Below, piece after piece: positions 13,203 through 16,622 of a stretch of 16,622 nucleotides of DNA. A program made the translations under genes and the position numbers. Below the pieces are notes generated by a model. That model was given only the letters and a program-made list of their open reading frames with translations. It did no database searches and had not been told where the DNA came from. Origin of the DNA: CAYUWH01 sp964448615 (lineage in GTDB: Bacteria; Patescibacteriota; Gracilibacteria; Peribacterales; Peribacteraceae); the NCBI GenBank assembly GCA_964448615.1, contig CAYUWH010000029.1, positions 1 through 16,622 on the forward strand, read 5' to 3'. Position 1 is the stretch's first letter, and each line of letters starts with the position of its first letter.

Positions 13203-13239
13203 TTGACGAAATGGCTTGATGGTGAATAAGGAGATTTCA

Positions 13240-13248
13240 TGGTATTCT
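13240..13248 (+). promoter_or_regulatory. Extended -10 of truB (leaderless)
   Basis: TGGTATTCT: TGN extension plus TATTCT (13243-13248). The truB ATG follows after 6 nt with no SD. It fixes the start at 13255 instead of 13216. Confidence 0.55.
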
Positions 13249-13254
13249 CTGACC

Positions 13255-14115
13255 ATGCGACACGGCTTTTTACTGATCGACAAGCCAACCGGCATGACCA
13301 GCCACGATGCGGTTGACCGTGTCCGCAAAGTGCTGCATGAGCGTGATATCGGACATCTCGGAACGCTCGATCCGAATGCTTCGGGATTGTTGGTGCTTGC
13401 GGTCGGCAATAAGGCGCTGAAGGTGATCGAATATTTTCAGAATGCCTCGAAAGAATACATCGCGGATATTAAGTTTGGTTTTGTCAGCTCAACCTACGAC
13501 GCCGAAGGCATCATCGAACCGGTCGCACCCAAACCAGGCGTCGCGCTACCAACCGTGGAAGATATCCACAAAATCATCATCGATCGTTTCACGGGAGAAC
13601 TTCAGCAAGTTCCTCCGCAACATTCCGCCGTCCACATCGCAGGACAGCGCGCGTACGAACTCGCGCGCAAAGGAGTGATCGTCGAAATGCCCGCCCGGAA
13701 AGTGGAAATTACCTCGTGCACGATTGAATCGTTTTCGTATCCGGATCTCCGCGTGCGCGTTGACTGCGGTTCGGGCACGTACATCCGTTCGCTCGCGCAC
13801 GACATGGGAACGCTTCTGCGTTGCGGAGGATACCTCAGTGGCTTGCGCCGCACGAAAGTGGGAAAGTGGTCACTTGATGATGCGGTGCAAGCAGAGAAAG
13901 TGCAGTGGACCGACGTGATGCCGCTCAAAGAACTCCTCAAAAATTTTCCGCGTCTCGAACTCTCCGCAGAGGAAGCAGGAAAGATACGCAACGGTCAGCG
14001 CCTGTCACACACCGTAGAACCCGGAACGATTGCGTGGTTCGAAGAACTTCCTATCGCCATTCTCTTTCCCTATCACAAAGACCCCGCACTGGCACAACCG
14101 AAGAAGGTCTTGTAA
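13255..14115 (+). CDS. truB: tRNA pseudouridine(55) synthase TruB
   Basis: Converts U55 of the T-loop in most tRNAs to pseudouridine; cytoplasmic. 286 residues. Motifs: LIDKPTGMTSHDAVDRVRK (7-25), GHLGTLDPNASGLLVLAVG (33-51) with catalytic Asp39, the KEYIADIKFG strand, the QVPPQHSAVHIAGQRAYELARKG region and 'CGSGTYIRSLAHDMG' near 175-190. The C-terminal residues (LSAEEAGKIRNGQRL) resemble the TruB C-terminal/PUA-like part. ATG 13255 is preferred over the upstream ATG at 13216 because the extension is not conserved and a -10 box lies 6 nt upstream. It is convergent with tRNA-Lys, 9 nt away, with no terminator seen between them. Confidence 0.96.
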   Translation: MRHGFLLIDKPTGMTSHDAVDRVRKVLHERDIGHLGTLDPNASGLLVLAVGNKALKVIEYFQNASKEYIADIKFGFVSSTYDAEGIIEPVAPKPGVALPTVEDIHKIIIDRFTGELQQVPPQHSAVHIAGQRAYELARKGVIVEMPARKVEITSCTIESFSYPDLRVRVDCGSGTYIRSLAHDMGTLLRCGGYLSGLRRTKVGKWSLDDAVQAEKVQWTDVMPLKELLKNFPRLELSAEEAGKIRNGQRLSHTVEPGTIAWFEELPIAILFPYHKDPALAQPKKVL

Positions 14116-14124
14116 TTGTTAAAA

Positions 14125-14200
14125 TGGTGGGCTGGGCGGGACTTGAACCCGCGACCAATTGCTTAAGAGGCAACTGCTCTACCAACTGAGCTACCAGCCC
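14125..14200 (-). tRNA. tRNA-Lys (anticodon CUU)
   Basis: 76 nt. The acceptor stem is GGGCTGG/CCAGCCC with discriminator A and encoded CCA. The anticodon stem GTTGC/GCAAT encloses the loop CTCTTAA, giving anticodon CUU, which reads AAG. The D-arm AGCTCAGTTGGTAGAGC and T-arm GGTTCAAGTCC are canonical. Confidence 0.95.
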
Positions 14201-14212
14201 TTTTGGGCTAAG

Positions 14213-14221
14213 AGGATAGCA
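14213..14221 (-). promoter_or_regulatory. Extended -10 of tRNA-Lys
   Basis: On the minus strand TGCTATCCT (-10 at 14218-14213), 12 nt before the tRNA. A TTGCCT 18 bp upstream of the -10 may be the -35, and overlaps the terminator hairpin of the preceding gene. Confidence 0.5.
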
Positions 14222-14240
14222 AAAAGTGCCTTAAGAAGGC
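14220..14240 (-). terminator. Terminator of the 71-residue protein gene
   Basis: On the minus strand: GCCTT-CTT-AAGGC followed by A, C and TTTTT. It lies 30 nt after the stop codon at 14271 and overlaps the promoter of tRNA-Lys. Confidence 0.65.
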
Positions 14241-14270
14241 AATGGGAAGAAAATGCGTTGAATTCGACTT

Positions 14271-14486
14271 CTATCGCACATTATTGATCGAATTCTTCAC
14301 CGTATCATGTTTCGTCTTCAGAACATTCGAGACTGAGCCTTTGGTCCGAGGATCAAGATCGGCCTCTTTGACCGCCTCTGACGCAGTGCCGAAGATGGCA
14401 TCGACATGCTGAAGAGCAAGATCAAACGGATTCGTCACGAGGAGAACTGCCGGCAAGATGCCAAGAGAGAGGAATGTAAAGCGCAT
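14271..14486 (-). CDS. Small exported or membrane-anchored protein, unknown function
   Basis: 71 residues. The N-terminus MRFTFLSLGILPAVLLV is a signal peptide or anchor. The rest is polar and charged (EAVKEADLDPRTKGSVSNVLKTKHDTVKNS), probably helical. Not recognised. A TGC-TAGGGT extended -10 ends 6 nt before the ATG and there is no SD, so it is likely leaderless. A terminator follows at 14220. It diverges from the gene at 14595. Confidence 0.65.
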   Translation of the reverse strand: MRFTFLSLGILPAVLLVTNPFDLALQHVDAIFGTASEAVKEADLDPRTKGSVSNVLKTKHDTVKNSINNVR

Positions 14487-14492
14487 GTAAAG

Positions 14493-14501
14493 ACCCTAGC
14501 A
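14493..14501 (-). promoter_or_regulatory. Extended -10 of the 71-residue protein gene (leaderless)
   Basis: On the minus strand TGC-TAGGGT (-10 at 14498-14493); the ATG at 14486 follows after 6 nt. Confidence 0.5.
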
Positions 14502-14521
14502 CGACAAGCGGTCATCTGTCA

Positions 14522-14550
14522 TTGACGCTCGCTTCGCAGAAGCCTATAAC
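14522..14550 (+). promoter_or_regulatory. Promoter of the 98-residue membrane protein
   Basis: -35 TTGACG (14522-14527), 17-bp spacer, -10 TATAAC (14545-14550). It predicts a leader of about 38 nt ending in a strong SD. Confidence 0.75.
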
Positions 14551-14594
14551 CCAATGGCTGAGCACCTCGTCCTTTCACAAAAAAGGAGGGATCG

Positions 14595-14891
14595 ATGAAG
14601 CGGTGGTATGAACATGTACTGTTGCCGTGGTGTATGGGATTGATGATGAGCGGATTCTTGCCGTGCCCTCCTCGGCACGTGCTGGACTGCAAGATTCTCG
14701 GCGGCGTGTGCGCGTTCCTGTTCATCATGGCCTGCGGCATGCTTCTGGGACTGCACGCGCCGTTCACACATCGCAAGCCCTCTCAAACCGCTGTGCAATG
14801 GATTTTCGAAGAACGCACGATGGTGTGCAGTTATGCCATCGGTGTTGCCACGGTGGCCGTCAGCTTCAGTTGTTTCCGCATCTTCTTCTAA
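14595..14891 (+). CDS. Small polytopic membrane protein, unknown function
   Basis: 98 residues with three hydrophobic segments, at about 8-22, 34-54 and 76-96. It is rich in Cys and Met (seven Cys, including PRHVLDCK and FIMACGM), which could point to metal or redox use, but no motif is clear. The start is fixed by a strong SD (AAAGGAGGG) 5 nt upstream. It has its own TTGACG/TATAAC promoter and a bidirectional terminator, so it is a single-gene unit. Not recognised. Confidence 0.75.
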   Translation: MKRWYEHVLLPWCMGLMMSGFLPCPPRHVLDCKILGGVCAFLFIMACGMLLGLHAPFTHRKPSQTAVQWIFEERTMVCSYAIGVATVAVSFSCFRIFF

Positions 14892-14907
14892 ACACTCAGC
14901 GTCGTAC

Positions 14908-14944
14908 AAAAAAGCCCCGCACGCAATCGCATGCGGGGCGGTTT
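14908..14944. terminator. Bidirectional terminator between convergent genes
   Basis: GCCCCGCA (14914-14921) pairs with TGCGGGGC (14932-14939). A run of six A precedes it, giving T6 for minus-strand transcripts, and GGTTTT follows for plus-strand transcripts. It serves both the 98-residue gene and the lipoprotein gene at 14959. Confidence 0.85.
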
Positions 14945-14958
14945 TATCAGGTCATGCC

Positions 14959-15444
14959 TCACTCCGCCTCCGTTTCCGTAAACATCATCACGACTTGAGT
15001 TTTTCCATCAACTTCCGTGATTGACAGAGAACCCGCTCGCTTTTCATCTTCCTTGCGATGAAACGCGACACTACCCACACCCGAAGAATCCGTCATCACA
15101 TACACTTCCCACCCCTTGTTCTTCAGATCGGTTTCATAATCACGCACTACGTCCGCTGCGGATGCCGAGGTTTCCCAGCTCAAGGAAAATGCTTTTCCTT
15201 CCGGCGCCGTGAACGTCGTGACCTGCTTGAGCTTTAGGTTCGTCATGAGCGGAACATCGGACGGAAAATCTGCAGGAATTGTTGCCTTCCCTTCGCCCGA
15301 TGTTTGGATGGTTCCGGCGGACGTGACAATCTTCGCATCGCCGTTTTCTTCTGTCACCGTCACGTTATTCGGAAGGTAGGTCGTGTTGGCACATGCGGTA
15401 AGAAACAGCGCGGCACCGACCGCTGGAAGGAAAGGAAAACGCAT
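14959..15444 (-). CDS. Lipoprotein with a small alpha/beta domain, unknown function
   Basis: 161 residues. The signal MRFPFLPAVGAALFLTAC has lipobox Cys18. The mature part has a pattern common in bacterial lipoproteins: 'IPADFPSDVPL', a strand with 'AFSLSWETSASAADVVRDYETDLKNKGWEV', then two strands. The 'DFP.DVPL ... Y...L...GWE' arrangement suggests a small fold seen in many surface lipoproteins with no assigned activity. The ATG at 15444 gives the cleanest lipoprotein signal; an ATG at 15477 overlaps the preceding gene. It is co-oriented with the gene at 15470-16135, so they probably form an operon. Confidence 0.8.
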   Translation of the reverse strand: MRFPFLPAVGAALFLTACANTTYLPNNVTVTEENGDAKIVTSAGTIQTSGEGKATIPADFPSDVPLMTNLKLKQVTTFTAPEGKAFSLSWETSASAADVVRDYETDLKNKGWEVYVMTDSSGVGSVAFHRKEDEKRAGSLSITEVDGKTQVVMMFTETEAE

Positions 15445-15469
15445 GATAGCAATGGCAGAAAATAGAAAA

Positions 15470-16135
15470 CTATTCATTCGGGGAAAAGCATTCGGGATCT
15501 TGCAGTAAATCCGATATTTCGCAGTTACTTACGAATGCAATTGCCTGCTCGCGATGAAGATAATCATTGACGTACAACACGTTGCAGAGCGCACCGAGAA
15601 TTTCTATGACATATGGTACGTTTGCGTTTTTCTCATAGGCGGCGTTCAGTGCGATTATCACATCGTTCTTTGTTCCGTGATGCTCAAGCGCTTTCACATC
15701 TCGCTCCAGGAAGAGAATCATGCGACGCAAAGAATGCGAGAATGCAAAGTCCGGTACGGCGAGGCGCACGTACTGCTCCAAAAAAACACTCAAAGGGGAG
15801 GGGAGTTTCCCATTCGGAAGAGTATTGTTCGCAAGTCGCTGCTGTCGCATAGCTCTGAGGTGTTCCAATTCATCATGTTCTTGCCTCAATGCTCTTTTTT
15901 CAGGCACGGGAATTTTGTGAGGCTGAGGACTTTCATGTTGATGTACGGGAGGTTGCTCTTGCTCGTTTACCGAAACTGAGTGGCATTCGCAAAAAAGCGC
16001 AATTGCCCGTCTCCGAATTTCAGGGTTGATATGCCCGCAAGCCACCGCACTTAGTCCGGGTCTTGCTTCATCCAACTTTCCTTGCAGATATAATTCTTCC
16101 GCCTTTGCAAACACTGCATCCAAATGAGTACTCAT
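15470..16135 (-). CDS. Helical protein with a TPR-like N-terminus, unknown function
   Basis: 221 residues, no signal peptide, so cytoplasmic. Residues 1-50 (HLDAVFAKAEELYLQGKLDEAR) look like one TPR-type helix pair. Residues 55-110 are a polar, Gln/His/Pro-rich linker, and the rest is helical. I do not recognise the family. ATG 16135 is preferred over 16159 because of the promoter: TTGACG, 17 bp, TATTAT, then 9 nt to the ATG with no SD, so likely leaderless. It is the first gene of a two-gene unit with the lipoprotein gene and diverges from the GIY-YIG gene. Confidence 0.75.
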   Translation of the reverse strand: MSTHLDAVFAKAEELYLQGKLDEARPGLSAVACGHINPEIRRRAIALFCECHSVSVNEQEQPPVHQHESPQPHKIPVPEKRALRQEHDELEHLRAMRQQRLANNTLPNGKLPSPLSVFLEQYVRLAVPDFAFSHSLRRMILFLERDVKALEHHGTKNDVIIALNAAYEKNANVPYVIEILGALCNVLYVNDYLHREQAIAFVSNCEISDLLQDPECFSPNE

Positions 16136-16144
16136 CGTAAAAAA

Positions 16145-16173
16145 ATAATATGAGAGCATTGAGCTTTCGTCAA
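16145..16173 (-). promoter_or_regulatory. Promoter of the 221-residue protein gene (leaderless)
   Basis: On the minus strand: -35 TTGACG (16173-16168), 17-bp spacer, -10 TATTAT (16150-16145), then 9 nt to the ATG. Confidence 0.75.
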
Positions 16174-16199
16174 AGAATGATTCCGCGACTCATCAGGCC

Positions 16200-16208
16200 T
16201 GCTATGCT
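16200..16208 (+). promoter_or_regulatory. Extended -10 of the GIY-YIG gene (leaderless)
   Basis: TGC-TATGCT (-10 at 16203-16208), 7 nt before the ATG at 16216, no SD. Confidence 0.55.
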
Positions 16209-16215
16209 TTTCATC

Positions 16216-16458
16216 ATGGCCCACTTCTTCTATCTTGCACGGTGCAATGACGGTAGTTTGTATGCGGGCACATGTGTCGATCTCGCAGACAGGGAAAAAA
16301 CGCACAACGAAGGAAAGGGTGCCAAGTATACGCGCAGTCGCCTCCCCATCCGCATGGTGTATCACGAAACGTTTGAAACCCTCAGCGAGGCTCGCAAGCG
16401 TGAGGCTGCGGTGAAACGACTCACGCGTGCGGCGAAGGAACAACTGATTTTGAAATAA
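16216..16458 (+). CDS. GIY-YIG domain protein, YhbQ/UPF0213-like
   Basis: 80 residues: a minimal GIY-YIG nuclease-fold domain, possibly a DNA or RNA endonuclease, with unknown physiological role. The motif variant FYLAR (5-9) and LYAG (15-18) replaces GIY...YIG. Arg26 lies in LADREKTHNEGKGAKYTRSR, the usual helix plus GAKYTR loop of the YhbQ group. Glu63 in SEARKREAAVKR is the likely metal-binding Glu. The longer frame upstream is not supported; ATG 16216 lies 7 nt after an extended -10 box. Confidence 0.9.
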   Translation: MAHFFYLARCNDGSLYAGTCVDLADREKTHNEGKGAKYTRSRLPIRMVYHETFETLSEARKREAAVKRLTRAAKEQLILK

Positions 16459-16470
16459 TACCTATACATC

Positions 16471-16527
16471 GTGTAGAGACGTGCAATGGTTCGGCGTTGC
16501 TCACCACAGGTTTGCACGTCTCTACAC
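16471..16527. repeat. Palindromic intergenic repeat (GTAGAGACGTGCA type)
   Basis: A perfect 16-bp inverted repeat, GTGTAGAGACGTGCAA (16471-16486) with its complement at 16512-16527, around a 25-nt loop that itself has a TGGT/ACCA pair. Very similar GTAGAGACG...CGTCTCTAC palindromes are scattered through many bacterial genomes. It could be a MITE-like element, and would fold as a strong hairpin that also stops transcription from the GIY-YIG gene. Confidence 0.75.
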
Positions 16528-16545
16528 ATACGATTCAAACAATAT

Positions 16546-16622
16546 ATGACCAATACGTTATTAAACATTATTCAATCGGCGCCGGCGCAGCCGCATGCAA
16601 TTCCTCGTGTGAAATATTGGAA
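16546..16622 (+). CDS. Start of an unidentified gene, runs off the window
   Basis: 25 complete codons from ATG 16546, starting MTNTLLNIIQSAPAQPHAIPR, open to the last base. There is no SD. A TACGAT at 16529-16534 could be a -10, 11 nt before the ATG, matching the leaderless style of other genes here. It is too short to name; the frame and composition look coding, but chance is possible. Confidence 0.45.
   Translation, partial: MTNTLLNIIQSAPAQPHAIPRVKYW

Noticed and set aside
1..16622. Recoding of TGA (as in Gracilibacteria or SR1)
   Set aside because: TGA ends several well-defined genes (DUF1761, lemA, the 421- and 185-residue proteins, the secreted beta-domain protein) and does not occur inside conserved domains.
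1..16622. CRISPR array
   Set aside because: No regularly spaced direct repeats of 20-40 bp were seen anywhere in the window.

Overview
The window looks like chromosome from a moderate-GC bacterium with a compact genome and a standard genetic code: TGA ends at least five of the genes and never appears inside one. The mix of genes suggests a member of the Candidate Phyla Radiation, perhaps the Peregrinibacteria/Peribacteria side. That mix is LemA plus a TPM-domain protein next to large surface proteins, a membrane-anchored PKD-repeat protein, many tiny single-pass membrane proteins, a minimal GIY-YIG protein, and scattered single tRNA genes. This placement is an inference and was not tested.

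Left part (1-5,000): three features stand out. First, an AT-rich abortive-infection (Abi_C/HEPN-type) gene sits immediately downstream of tRNA-Leu(CAG), between 9-bp direct repeats of the tRNA 3' end and 15-bp inverted repeats. Second, there is a patchwork of small secreted or membrane proteins, a lipoprotein, and two GC-rich unknown genes at 2471 and 4398, both with strong promoters and Shine-Dalgarno (SD) sites. The first of these may end in a Janus/PHPT1-like domain. Third, tRNA-Pro(CGG) lies on the minus strand with its own terminator. The 1837-2391 stretch is mostly non-coding, with low-complexity repeats and one probable 39-residue membrane peptide.

Middle (5,000-13,200): a RhlE-like DEAD-box RNA helicase, a convergent small membrane protein, a DUF1761 membrane protein overlapping a Bcp/PrxQ peroxiredoxin, and then a tight envelope operon. 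The operon reads lemA, TPM protein, secreted beta-domain protein, LppX/LolA-like lipoprotein, 3-TM PKD-repeat protein, and a 31-residue membrane peptide. Its genes overlap or are separated by a few bases, except for one 82-nt gap, so they probably build or maintain a cell-surface structure together.

Right part (13,200-16,622): truB (tRNA pseudouridine-55 synthase), tRNA-Lys(CUU), small membrane and secreted proteins, a lipoprotein, a helical TPR-like protein, a GIY-YIG domain protein, a palindromic intergenic repeat, and the start of an unidentified gene that runs off the edge.

The window also shows two styles of gene start. Several genes (helicase, DUF1761, truB, GIY-YIG, and the small proteins at 14486 and 16135) have a -10 box only 6-9 nt before the ATG and no SD, which implies leaderless mRNAs. 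A second set of unknown genes (2471, 4398, 14595) has TTGACN-type promoters, leaders of about 40 nt and a clear SD.
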